15,268 nt of DNA from JAHFLF01 sp964560145 (GTDB lineage: Bacteria > Patescibacteriota > Minisyncoccia > UBA6257 > 1-14-0-10-44-23), in contig CAZLKS010000016.1 of assembly GCA_964560145.1 (NCBI GenBank), positions 1-15,268 of the forward strand. The letters are read 5' to 3'. Under the pieces are notes generated by a model. It saw nothing but the letters and a program-made list of their open reading frames with translations. It did no database searches and was not told the origin of the DNA. Position 1 is the first letter of the stretch; every line of letters starts with the position of its first letter. Positions 1 to 5,907 of this stretch are shown here, in pieces. Position numbers and translations under genes: made by a program.

Positions 1-7
1 AAAAGCA

Positions 8-24
8 TTGACAGCAACTGTCAA
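8..24. promoter_or_regulatory. Perfect 7-bp inverted repeat, possible operator
   Basis: TTGACAG and CTGTCAA flank a CAA spacer. Both arms carry a TTGACA hexamer, so a -35 box on the minus strand (bases 24 to 19) would sit inside the symmetry; its -10 box would lie beyond the window edge. It is downstream of the minus-strand operon, so it may belong to a gene outside the window. Operator function is inferred only from the symmetry. Confidence 0.3.
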
Positions 25-54
25 ATCATTGCAAAGCTACGAACAAATATGCAC

Positions 55-63
55 TTATCCACA
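55..63 (+). other. Isolated perfect DnaA-box match
   Basis: TTATCCACA matches the classical DnaA box exactly. No second strict copy was seen in the adjoining 80 bases and no replication gene is in view, so this is a lone match that may be chance. A weaker TTATACACA match lies at 8251-8259, inside the antitoxin promoter. Confidence 0.25.
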
Positions 64-88
64 ACTTATACCTGAATAAAACTTGCCG

Positions 89-619
89 TTATTTCACCAA
101 GATTGAGTAAATAAATGAGACTACCGGGTCAACATCGGGACCATAAACCATCATTCCCCCGAGGGCACCGGTCGTCGTGATTGCGATGAGTCCGACACAG
201 GCAAGCAAGACCAAAACTGCTGGTCGGCCGATAAATCCGAAAATGCGTCGGACTCCATCCCAAATCGACTTGCGCCCTGGCACCGCACCCAACCAAGACT
301 GAAAACTAACGGAATCGTTTACCAACTCAGCTATGTAGTAGACGGCGATTAAACTAAAAATACTGAGCGTTGCAGCCGCCCAACTCTCGTGCATCTCAAA
401 GATTTTGCTCATCACTGGGTCTGTAATCGCTTCACCCCCCACCTCATCACCACTCGCAAAAGCAGCAAACGAAGAAAGTGTGCCGATAACTATGACAAAT
501 GCTTTGGCATACCAATAACCATATACGCCCTGAAGCTTCTTGAACCGCAGAATCTCCATCAGCGCGTAGATAGTAAGGAGTGCGATTGGGAAGTGAACGA
601 GAATTGGATGAATATTCAT
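89..619 (-). CDS. DUF2231-like multi-pass membrane protein with histidines
   Basis: Predicted 176-residue integral membrane protein. It opens with NIHPILVHFPIALL, the hallmark start of DUF2231-type proteins, with His4 and His9, and a further His in the FEMHESWA segment near residue 77. About four hydrophobic segments are visible (near 5-25, 40-57, 78-98 and 130-158), and it ends with GALGGMMVYGPDVDP, also typical of the family. The paired membrane histidines suggest heme or metal binding, but the family has no firm biochemical role that I know of. I chose the ATG at 619. A TTG at 634 would extend it by five residues and overlap the cupredoxin gene, but MNIHP fits the family better. Only 4 nt separate it from the cupredoxin stop, so the two are co-transcribed and may act together in envelope electron or copper handling. 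It is the last gene of the operon; no terminator is visible before the window edge. Confidence 0.8.
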   Translation of the reverse strand: MNIHPILVHFPIALLTIYALMEILRFKKLQGVYGYWYAKAFVIVIGTLSSFAAFASGDEVGGEAITDPVMSKIFEMHESWAAATLSIFSLIAVYYIAELVNDSVSFQSWLGAVPGRKSIWDGVRRIFGFIGRPAVLVLLACVGLIAITTTGALGGMMVYGPDVDPVVSFIYSILVK

Positions 620-623
620 ATTT

Positions 624-1094
624 TTATTGAACAATGAGTGTCCCCTTCATACCCATCTGCCGGTGCGTCCCAACGGAACAGTAATACTCAAAAGAACCTG
701 CTTTATCCGCCACAAATTCAATTGTCTCCTCTGCTCCGGAGGCAAGTTTCTTAGTGGCAACGGCGAATTCATCAATCTTCAAATCATGGAATCCACCAGT
801 GTTCTTAAAGATAATTCGAACAGTATCTCCCTTCTTAACAATCAAGCTCGTTGGTTTATAGAAGTAATTGCCGCCGTCTACGACAAACTCCTTCGCTGGC
901 GCTGGTAGTGTCGTTTGCTCGATACCCATACCAACGTCTGCAATCTCGTCCTTATTAATGGCCCCTCTCACCGACGGACCAGATGTTAATGGCGTTTCTG
1001 GTGATTCCGCCTTTGGATTATAGGAGTTGAGCCAAAAGCCACCACCGACGATAACTACCGCAACAATAGCGATTGAAATATATGTTTTATTCAT
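624..1094 (-). CDS. Membrane-anchored plastocyanin-like cupredoxin
   Basis: 156-residue blue-copper-type protein. An N-terminal hydrophobic segment (residues 5-24, IAIVAVVIVGGG) acts as a signal or membrane anchor, followed by a low-complexity linker to about residue 50. The cupredoxin domain (about 68-156) contains VKKGDTVRIIFKNTGGFHD, giving the first copper His, then YYCSVGTHRQMGM, giving the Cys, His and Met ligands in C-x4-H-x3-M spacing. All four type 1 copper ligands are therefore present, which supports one-electron transfer outside the membrane. The partner is unknown; the adjacent DUF2231-like membrane protein is the obvious candidate. The gene lies 34 nt below the candidate anti-sigma gene. 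A TATACT hexamer sits exactly 6 nt before the ATG, so it may also have a leaderless promoter inside the operon, although no good -35 box is visible. Similar FHD...YCSVG-HRQMGMKG proteins are frequent in CPR genomes. Confidence 0.92.
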   Translation of the reverse strand: MNKTYISIAIVAVVIVGGGFWLNSYNPKAESPETPLTSGPSVRGAINKDEIADVGMGIEQTTLPAPAKEFVVDGGNYFYKPTSLIVKKGDTVRIIFKNTGGFHDLKIDEFAVATKKLASGAEETIEFVADKAGSFEYYCSVGTHRQMGMKGTLIVQ

Positions 1095-1100
1095 GGTACG

Positions 1101-1106
1101 AGTATA
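1101..1106 (-). promoter_or_regulatory. -10-like box placed for leaderless cupredoxin mRNA
   Basis: TATACT on the minus strand (1106 down to 1101) is followed by six bases and then the cupredoxin ATG, so initiation seven bases after the box would fall on the A of the start codon. No convincing -35 hexamer is present upstream and no Shine-Dalgarno sequence precedes the gene. The same geometry occurs at the antitoxin and dgkA genes. Confidence 0.4.
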
Positions 1107-1128
1107 TCTTATTTTACTTTACACGTCC

Positions 1129-1845
1129 CTACTCGTCGTCGCCAATTTCCTGAATGCCTATCGCCTGGACTGAATCGCTGGCGTTTGGGCCAAAGACAAC
1201 AACCGCCTCTCCGATACGCAATCCATCAACAGATTGAGTCTGCGTTCGTGGACCAACTAAAATGACCGTTGGCGAGCTCGTCCGCCCTCCCTCTCTCAAG
1301 ATGAATCCGCTCGTCGTTGTACTAACGATAAGTCCGCGACGAATCTCTCGAAGTGGATACTGGCCGAAGAAACGATAAAACTTCTGCGTCATGCGGGGCA
1401 CGCGCTGATCGCCCTGCTCATCGGAGAGCATCCGATGCAGCGAGGTCCCGGCAACTATAAAACCACCAGCGACTACCAGCACAATGATACCGCAAGCCGA
1501 ATATGCGAGTGGTCGCTTATAAGCAAAAGGATAGTGGCGAACCAGCACCTCGAGCAGCACGATAAACACGAGAGAGAAAACAATCAGCAGCCAAGGCAGT
1601 GCTCGCAAGAAGGCCCAGACACCTTTGAGTCCAAAAGCTGGCACGAATGCAGCTCCCGACTGCCGGGCGATAAAGATTATCAAGCTTATAAGGTACAGCA
1701 GCACGAGCGCCATCAACACTCCGCCAAGGAATGCGAGTACTCCACGCAAAATGAACTGCCACCGCGGCCGCATCTTAATATCCCCCGCCTTGATGGCGAT
1801 GAGAACGCTTTCGTGAATGCAGTTTTTGTTTTCCTCAGTTTGCAT
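1129..1845 (-). CDS. Three-TM membrane protein, candidate anti-sigma factor
   Basis: 238-residue protein encoded directly after the ECF-type sigma factor and overlapping it by 11 nt, the arrangement typical of sigma/anti-sigma pairs. A short basic N-terminus (IKAGDIKMRPRWQFILR, about 18-34) is probably cytoplasmic. TM helices lie near 35-60, 82-102 and 113-136, with a basic RHYPFAYKRP loop between the second and third, so by the positive-inside rule the C-terminal 100 residues face outward. That part (about 165-238) reads as a small beta-rich domain: RRGLIVSTTTSGFILRE, then TVILVGPRTQT, then GEAVVVFGPN and IQAIGIQEI-like strands, resembling OB-fold/DUF5666-type modules. No zinc-type HxxxCxxC anti-sigma motif is present, so the anti-sigma role is inferred from position only. 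Alternatively it is an envelope sensor or structural protein controlled by the sigma factor. Confidence 0.7.
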   Translation of the reverse strand: MQTEENKNCIHESVLIAIKAGDIKMRPRWQFILRGVLAFLGGVLMALVLLYLISLIIFIARQSGAAFVPAFGLKGVWAFLRALPWLLIVFSLVFIVLLEVLVRHYPFAYKRPLAYSACGIIVLVVAGGFIVAGTSLHRMLSDEQGDQRVPRMTQKFYRFFGQYPLREIRRGLIVSTTTSGFILREGGRTSSPTVILVGPRTQTQSVDGLRIGEAVVVFGPNASDSVQAIGIQEIGDDE

Positions 1846-2389
1846 GACTGGTAATAATTTTCTTGAGCATCGCCTTACCCCTCGTCAAACGAACGCCAAC
1901 GGTTGAAACCGGAATTTGTAAGATGTCTGCGATTTCTCGATAGTTCATCTCCTCTAGATAATACAATACAAGTGGCTCACGATATTTCACGTCGAGCTTA
2001 TCAAGACTCTGGTCGAGCGCCTCCTTGAGTTCCTGTCGTTCAAAATCACCATCTGCTGTTTCGCGGGCAGCGAGATGTGGAAAAAGTGCATCCAAATCAA
2101 AAGTAAAAACCGGCAAACGACTCTTCTTCTTACCAGCATTAATGAACTCGTTATGAGCAATTCGATAAAGCCAGGAAGAGAATTTGCGCGAAGCATCAAA
2201 ACTCTGAATGTTCACGTAAGCCTTAATGAAAACTTCCTGTACTAAATCTTTGATTTCGTCACCAGCAAAAAGAAACTTTCGAGCATAGCGAATCATCCTC
2301 TCTTCGAAGCGCTGAACTAATACACCGAAGACTTCGACATCTCCTTTTTGAACTCGCTGAGCTATTTCTTCATCAGTTAATTCAAGCAT
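1835..2389 (-). CDS. ECF-type RNA polymerase sigma factor
   Basis: About 184 residues, with sigma region 2 near 14-85 (core-binding stretch DLVQEVFIKAYVNIQSF, and -10 recognition around SSWLYRIAHNEFIN) and region 4 near 128-180, a helix-turn-helix with YREIADILQIPVSTVGVRLTRG. There is no region 1 or 3, as in group 4 sigma factors. It would redirect RNA polymerase to a stress or envelope regulon. I placed the start at the ATG at 2389, giving MLELTDEEIAQRVQKGD, which fits the family. A TTG at 2419 is the alternative: it has AGGAG four bases upstream, overlapping the stop of the permease gene, and would add ten residues (MGSILSGALI). The following gene overlaps it by 11 nt and is the candidate anti-sigma factor. 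Co-transcription with an ABC exporter upstream and a cupredoxin downstream suggests these are its targets or its signal sources. Confidence 0.9.
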   Translation of the reverse strand: MLELTDEEIAQRVQKGDVEVFGVLVQRFEERMIRYARKFLFAGDEIKDLVQEVFIKAYVNIQSFDASRKFSSWLYRIAHNEFINAGKKKSRLPVFTFDLDALFPHLAARETADGDFERQELKEALDQSLDKLDVKYREPLVLYYLEEMNYREIADILQIPVSTVGVRLTRGKAMLKKIITSHAN

Positions 2390-2426
2390 GATAAGAGCGC
2401 CGCTTAGAATACTCCCCAAAAAACTC

Positions 2427-3173
2427 CTAGGCTTGAATCTTCTTAAACAGATAGCTACCTATAACGAGGAACAAGAGAGCCACGCCCGCTAGCACCGCCA
2501 CATCAACAGCGAGACCAAAGTGGTAGACGCCGGTCAGCGTTCCGCGCAGTGCATCAACGCCATACGAAAGCGGGTCAATCGAAGAAATGAGGCGTATAGT
2601 GACGGGCAAATCGGCGAGTGGAAAAAGTGCTCCCGACAAGAAAAAGAGTGGCATCACCAAAAAATTCATGATGAGCTGAAATCCCTGCATGTCATCGAGC
2701 AGCGAAGCGATTGCTGTACCGAGCGAGGTGAAAACAATCGCAATTAAAAACATAATGCCAATAGCGACCGGCAATAGCAACCAGTTCTCTGGACGAAACC
2801 CAACGGCAATTGCCATCAAGAAAACAATTATTCCCTGAATAGTTGCCACGGTCGCTCCACCAAGCGACCGACCAAACATAATCTTGAAACGAGAAACGGG
2901 AGCGACCAACGTTTCTTTTAAGAAACCGAACTGCTTGTCCCAAATAACCTCAATGCCAGAGAACACTGCCATAAACAATATTGCCATCGCAATTACCCCA
3001 GGAGCTAGGAAGTCCATATAATTACCGCCGCCTGCTTTTTGGTACATAGGACCAAAGCCAAAGCCAAGGGCCACCAAGAAAAGCAGTGGCTGACCAAGCG
3101 ATCCAATAACACGAGCTTTGGAGCGAAAATATCTTTTCAGTTGTCTAAGCCAGAGAATATAAAGAACGGACAT
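2427..3173 (-). CDS. ABC-2 type permease (DrrB-like)
   Basis: 248-residue membrane subunit of an ABC exporter. It has about six hydrophobic segments, a conserved entry sequence (LWLRQLKRYFRSKARVIGSLGQPLLFL) and the ABC-2 signature region FLVMPLFFLSGALFPLADLP near residues 170-190, followed by the typical IDPLSYGVDALRG. It should form a homodimer with two copies of the ATPase encoded 14 nt upstream; relatives export drugs, lipids or glycans. The substrate cannot be read from the sequence. The start is the ATG at 3173. The stop codon overlaps an AGGAG that could serve the sigma-factor gene, which suggests translational coupling between exporter and regulator. Confidence 0.92.
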   Translation of the reverse strand: MSVLYILWLRQLKRYFRSKARVIGSLGQPLLFLVALGFGFGPMYQKAGGGNYMDFLAPGVIAMAILFMAVFSGIEVIWDKQFGFLKETLVAPVSRFKIMFGRSLGGATVATIQGIIVFLMAIAVGFRPENWLLLPVAIGIMFLIAIVFTSLGTAIASLLDDMQGFQLIMNFLVMPLFFLSGALFPLADLPVTIRLISSIDPLSYGVDALRGTLTGVYHFGLAVDVAVLAGVALLFLVIGSYLFKKIQA

Positions 3174-3187
3174 ATAGTTATTGATAC

Positions 3188-3979
3188 TTAGCGCCGATAC
3201 ATTTTTCTTTGCATACGCATAGCATCTTTTGAACTCGCCTCTTCATCACGAATCTCGTGACCAGTCAGAGCAAGGAAGGCCTCTTCGAGGGTTGTCTTAC
3301 CAGTCTTTGTTTTGAGTTCGGCAACTGATCCGGTGGAAATTATTTTTCCATGGTCAATGACCGCAACAGTATTAGCAATCTTGTCCGCCTCATCCATGTA
3401 ATGTGTCGTCAAGAAGATAGTCATCCCCTCTTCTTTATTTAGCTTTTGAATGTAGCTCCAGATGTGATTGCGCGTTTGCGGATCGAGTCCGATAGTTGGC
3501 TCGTCTAAGAAAAGAATCTTTGGATGATGGAGTAACCCGCGTGCAATCTCGAGTCGCCGTTTCATGCCCCCAGAGAAAGTACGGACGAGGTCGTCTTTAC
3601 GATCCCAGAGTTCAACAAAAGTCAGCATTTCCTGAATCCGTTTGCGCCGCAATTCCTTAGGCACATCGTAAAGAACGCCGTGAAGCTCCATGTTCTCTTC
3701 GGCGGTGAGCTCATCATCGAGTGACGGATCCTGAAAAACGATACCAAACATTGTTCGCACTAAGTCTTGATTGTGCTGAGGGTTCTTCCCATCAATGAGT
3801 ATACTGCCACTTGTTGGGCTTAAAAGCGTTGTCAGCATCTTAATAGTCGTACTCTTACCAGCTCCGTTGGGACCTAAAAAAGCAAAAATCTCCCCGCGTT
3901 TAACGCTGAAGCTAGCACCATCCACGGCAGTAAAGTCTCCAAACCTCTTCACGAGGCCGCTTACTTCTATGATATTCAT
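3188..3979 (-). CDS. ABC transporter ATPase (DrrA/CcmA-like)
   Basis: 263-residue nucleotide-binding subunit. Walker A GPNGAGKST lies at residues 36-44, the Q-loop in VFQDPSLDDELT, the signature FSGGMKRRLEIARG near 138, Walker B ILFLDEPTIGLD near 157, and the switch His in TTHYMDEAD near 190. The GLDP and HYMDEAD variants are those of the drug/lipid DrrA subgroup. A C-terminal extension after about residue 220 (GKTTLEEAFLALTGHEIRDEEA) is also typical. It powers the permease encoded next. It is the first gene of the six-gene minus-strand operon; only 55 bases separate it from the helicase stop, and no clear promoter or terminator is visible there, so helicase readthrough is possible. No Shine-Dalgarno sequence lies close to the ATG at 3979. 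Confidence 0.95.
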   Translation of the reverse strand: MNIIEVSGLVKRFGDFTAVDGASFSVKRGEIFAFLGPNGAGKSTTIKMLTTLLSPTSGSILIDGKNPQHNQDLVRTMFGIVFQDPSLDDELTAEENMELHGVLYDVPKELRRKRIQEMLTFVELWDRKDDLVRTFSGGMKRRLEIARGLLHHPKILFLDEPTIGLDPQTRNHIWSYIQKLNKEEGMTIFLTTHYMDEADKIANTVAVIDHGKIISTGSVAELKTKTGKTTLEEAFLALTGHEIRDEEASSKDAMRMQRKMYRR

Positions 3980-4034
3980 AGTATAGATGTGTTCCTTATA
4001 CTACTACATCTACACACATTAAAACATAACAGAA

Positions 4035-5309
4035 CTAACGATGACCAAACGGGCGGCGCGGGCCGTATCCACCAGGTCGACGAGCACCGTATCCACCCGA
4101 GGATGGACGGCGCGGACCACGATTACCGAAATGTGGACGACGGGCATCCTCCATCGGTTCGTGAATGGTCGGTGATTTTACGAATGGAATTGAGTCCGGC
4201 AGTTTGGCAAGCGGCAAAGCCTTACGAAGCAGTCGTTCAATCGTCCGAAGGTCATTGCGCTGATCGTGTGTCGCGAAAGAAATGGCATGACCGGAGGCAC
4301 CAGCACGGCCCGTACGTCCGATGCGGTGAATATAGTCCTCGGCATGGTCCGGAAGATCGTAGTTGACTACGAGCTCGATTCCAGTGACGTCGATACCGCG
4401 GGCAGCAATATCGGTCGCAACGAGCACGCGATATCCGCCGTTTTTAAATCCTTGCAAAGCTTCCTTGCGTTGATTCAGTGAGCGGTTCGAATGAATCTCG
4501 GCAGCGGTGTGACCGGCGGCAACTAAATCACGAGCAACTTTCTTGGCACCGAACTTCGTTCGAGTGAAGACAAGAACTGAGCCGCGGTAATCACCAAGTA
4601 ACTTTTGGAGCAATCCCGCCTTCTGCTCGCGAGAAACAACAAACACCTCTTGAGTAACATTTGTAGCGGCGGTTCCTTGTGGTGCGATTTCAATCTGTAC
4701 CGGCAGCTTCATAAATGTACGAGCGATATTAACAATTTCAGCAGGCATCGTAGCCGAGAACAAAAGTGTCTGACGGTCAGTCGGAACGGTCGCCAGAATT
4801 TTTTTAAGTTGAGGAGCGAATCCCATGTCGAGCATCCGATCGGCTTCATCAAGCACAAGCATTTTAACCGAACCTAGAACCAGCGTTCGCTGCTCGAGAT
4901 GGTCAATGATGCGGCCCGGCGTTCCGATAACCACCTGAGGTCCGCGGCGAATCTCCCCTACCTGTTTGTTCATTGGCGCGCCACCAATCAAAACCGCAGT
5001 CCGAAGACCGAGCGCCTGTCCAATTTTCTGCAATGATTCATTGACCTGTAAGGCCAATTCACGCGTCGGTAGCACGATAAGTCCCGGTCCCTTGCCCTGC
5101 AAAATGCGTTGAATCATCGGAATGCCGAAAGCCAGGGTTTTGCCGGTTCCAGTCTGCGCGATACCCATCAAATCCTTTCCTTCGATAGCCAAAGGGATAG
5201 ATTTAGCCTGAATCGGCGTCGGCGTGGTAAAAGCGTTCTTTTGTAGTACGGCGAGGATATTTGGGGCGATACCGAGCCCCATGAAGCCGTTTTGTGCTTG
5301 TGGTTCCAT
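4035..5309 (-). CDS. DEAD-box RNA helicase
   Basis: 424-residue ATP-dependent RNA helicase of the RhlE/DeaD type, acting in ribosome assembly, mRNA turnover or cold adaptation. Visible motifs: Q-motif (F9 and PTPIQ 30-34), motif I AQTGTGKT 51-58, Ia PTREL 81-85, GG 109-110, TPGR 130-133, motif II DEAD 154-157, motif III SAT 185-187, then in the second RecA domain LVFTRTK, ATDIAARGIDV and HRIGRTGRAG. All catalytic motifs are intact. The last 40 or so residues form a basic Gly/Arg/Pro tail with repeated RRP and GGYG/GPRRP units, an RNA-binding extension common in this family. The start is the ATG at 5309. No clear Shine-Dalgarno sequence precedes it, and promoter candidates upstream (for example TATGCT) are weak. 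Transcription heads toward the ABC/sigma operon. Confidence 0.96.
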   Translation of the reverse strand: MEPQAQNGFMGLGIAPNILAVLQKNAFTTPTPIQAKSIPLAIEGKDLMGIAQTGTGKTLAFGIPMIQRILQGKGPGLIVLPTRELALQVNESLQKIGQALGLRTAVLIGGAPMNKQVGEIRRGPQVVIGTPGRIIDHLEQRTLVLGSVKMLVLDEADRMLDMGFAPQLKKILATVPTDRQTLLFSATMPAEIVNIARTFMKLPVQIEIAPQGTAATNVTQEVFVVSREQKAGLLQKLLGDYRGSVLVFTRTKFGAKKVARDLVAAGHTAAEIHSNRSLNQRKEALQGFKNGGYRVLVATDIAARGIDVTGIELVVNYDLPDHAEDYIHRIGRTGRAGASGHAISFATHDQRNDLRTIERLLRKALPLAKLPDSIPFVKSPTIHEPMEDARRPHFGNRGPRRPSSGGYGARRPGGYGPRRPFGHR

Positions 5310-5396
5310 AGTTGGAGTACTCTAGCATAGAAACGTAATAAAAGCTAGTTTTTGGCAAATCCCGAGCCTTCTTTCGCCATCCCTCTTCCTCCCCTA

Positions 5397-5453
5397 TCAT
5401 TCCGTGCTCGACACGGAGGAGCTAGTTTCTTCGCAGGCTCAGAATGACACGGA
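5397..5453. repeat. REP-like palindromic repeat unit with CATTC/GAATG ends
   Basis: The unit opens with TCATTCCGTG, holds a small hairpin CCGTG-CTCGA-CACGG (5402-5416), passes through TTTCTTCGCAGGCTCAGAATGAC, and closes with a second GACACGGA (5446-5453) identical to that at 5410-5417. Read on the minus strand the right half is GTCATTCTGAGCCTGCGAAG, which from memory resembles the dispersed GTCATTCTGAGCGAAGCGAAG repeats of several bacterial groups. Such units are non-coding and usually spread by REP/RAYT-type transposases; none is in this window. Confidence 0.55.
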
Positions 5454-5474
5454 AAGGGGGTCCTGCCCCCTTTC
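5452..5474. repeat. 9-bp perfect stem-loop in intergenic repeat region
   Basis: GAAAGGGGG and CCCCCTTTC pair perfectly around a TCCTG loop. No T-tract follows on either strand, so it is unlikely to be a standard terminator. It joins two REP-like units and may be part of that mosaic. Confidence 0.5.
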
Positions 5475-5487
5475 GTCCCCTCCCTGG

Positions 5488-5513
5488 TTGTCATCCTGAG
5501 TAAAACGAAGGAA
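5488..5513 (+). repeat. Second REP-like unit, GTCATCCTGAG...CGAAGGAAC
   Basis: GTCATCCTGAG followed by TAAAACGAAGGAAC has the same outline as the right half of the preceding unit (GTCATTCTGAG...CGAAGAAAC), but lies on the opposite strand. The two therefore form an imperfect inverted pair. Confidence 0.45.
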
Positions 5514-5542
5514 CTTGTCCCCTTATCACCCTCCTCCCCGTT

Positions 5543-5600
5543 TGTCATTGCGCTGTGCCGTGCCATAGCTTTTAGCGACGGCTGGAGTACCCGAAGCAAA
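5543..5600 (+). repeat. Third REP-like unit, GTCATTGCG...CGAAGCAAA
   Basis: It begins with GTCATTGCGC and ends with CCCGAAGCAAA, matching the general layout of GTCATTGCGAG...GAAGCAAT repeats known from other genomes, with a diverged centre (TAGCGACGGCTGG). It is a third, differently diverged member of the same broad class within 200 bases. Confidence 0.4.
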
Positions 5601-5618
5601 CCATCCCCCTTTATGGGC

Positions 5619-5647
5619 TTGACACGAACCACTAAATAGTGTATATT
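5619..5647 (+). promoter_or_regulatory. Near-consensus housekeeping promoter for the MFS leader
   Basis: TTGACA (5619-5624), a 17-base spacer and TATATT (5642-5647): a perfect -35 box and a one-mismatch -10 box at optimal spacing. The predicted start is near 5654-5656, on or just before the ATG of the small ORF. This is the strongest promoter seen in the window. Confidence 0.85.
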
Positions 5648-5655
5648 TACTGCAT

Positions 5656-5790
5656 ATGACACAGTCCTGGTTTAAACAACTGAATACGAAGTCGCTTTCC
5701 GTGGCACATATGCCGCGTATTAGTGATTGCAATACATATTCCAGTTTACCTAACCAGGACGCTGTTTCTGATTTCACTCAAAAGAACTAA
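5656..5790 (+). CDS. Leaderless 44-residue ORF, candidate leader peptide
   Basis: An ATG at 5656 opens a 44-codon frame ending in TAA at 5788-5790. It starts MTQSWFKQLN and ends SDFTQKN, with no recognised family, signal peptide or membrane segment. The ATG falls 8 nt after the -10 box, so translation would begin at or within two bases of the mRNA 5' end. The ORF lies wholly inside a short transcript that ends at the 5815-5853 terminator, before the MFS gene. RNA segments within it can pair with each other and with the terminator, so its likely role is to let ribosome position control readthrough into the transporter gene. An open frame of this length can arise by chance, so the alternative is a structured non-coding RNA with an accidental ORF. 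Confidence 0.5.
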   Translation: MTQSWFKQLNTKSLSVAHMPRISDCNTYSSLPNQDAVSDFTQKN

Positions 5791-5814
5791 CACCTCTTCA
5801 CATTGAACCCAAAG

Positions 5815-5853
5815 AACGCCTCGGTTAGATAAACTGAGGCGTTTTTGTTTTTT
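5815..5853 (+). terminator. Strong intrinsic terminator upstream of the MFS gene
   Basis: AACGCCTCGGTT (5815-5826) pairs with AACTGAGGCGTT (5832-5843) through 12 pairs including one G-U, around an AGATA loop, followed by the T-rich run TTTTTGTTTTTT. It lies between the leader ORF and the transporter, so it must be read through for the leader promoter to express the MFS gene. Bases 5825-5834 also complement GTTTATCTAA at 5855-5864. Confidence 0.85.
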
Positions 5854-5907
5854 GGTTTATCTAATAAAGGTCCTATTATCCACTAACTCTCTTTCAGGAG
5901 GAAAGCC

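Larger units (their letters stand above)
5310..5618. other. Non-coding stretch with repeat debris between helicase and leader promoter
   Basis: About 310 bases between the helicase start and the plus-strand leader promoter. I see no credible gene; open frames here are short and made of repeat sequence. It holds the REP-like units listed separately and a 9-bp hairpin. The helicase promoter should lie at the left end but is not obvious. Confidence 0.6.
5654..5853 (+). ncRNA. Structured leader RNA, candidate transcription attenuator of the MFS gene
   Basis: A roughly 195-nt RNA bounded by a strong promoter and an intrinsic terminator. Region 1 (5664-5672, GTCCTGGTT) is perfectly complementary to region 2 (5752-5760, AACCAGGAC), with a further AAAC/GTTT match inside. 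Region 2 widened to 5750-5761 can instead pair with region 3 (5817-5828), giving 11 pairs with two single-base bulges; region 3 is the 5' arm of the terminator. An internal hairpin (AATACG 5683-5688 with CGTATT 5716-5721, plus GGCA/TGCC) fills the 1-2 loop. This is the classic 1:2 / 2:3 / 3:4 scheme. The pairings were found by eye and no folding energies were computed. An independent small RNA is the alternative. Confidence 0.5.

Noticed and set aside
5345..5777. Two overlapping minus-strand open frames of 105 and 83 codons
   Set aside because: They are built from REP-like repeats and the leader RNA region, have no recognisable domain, and run against the strong plus-strand promoter at 5619-5647.
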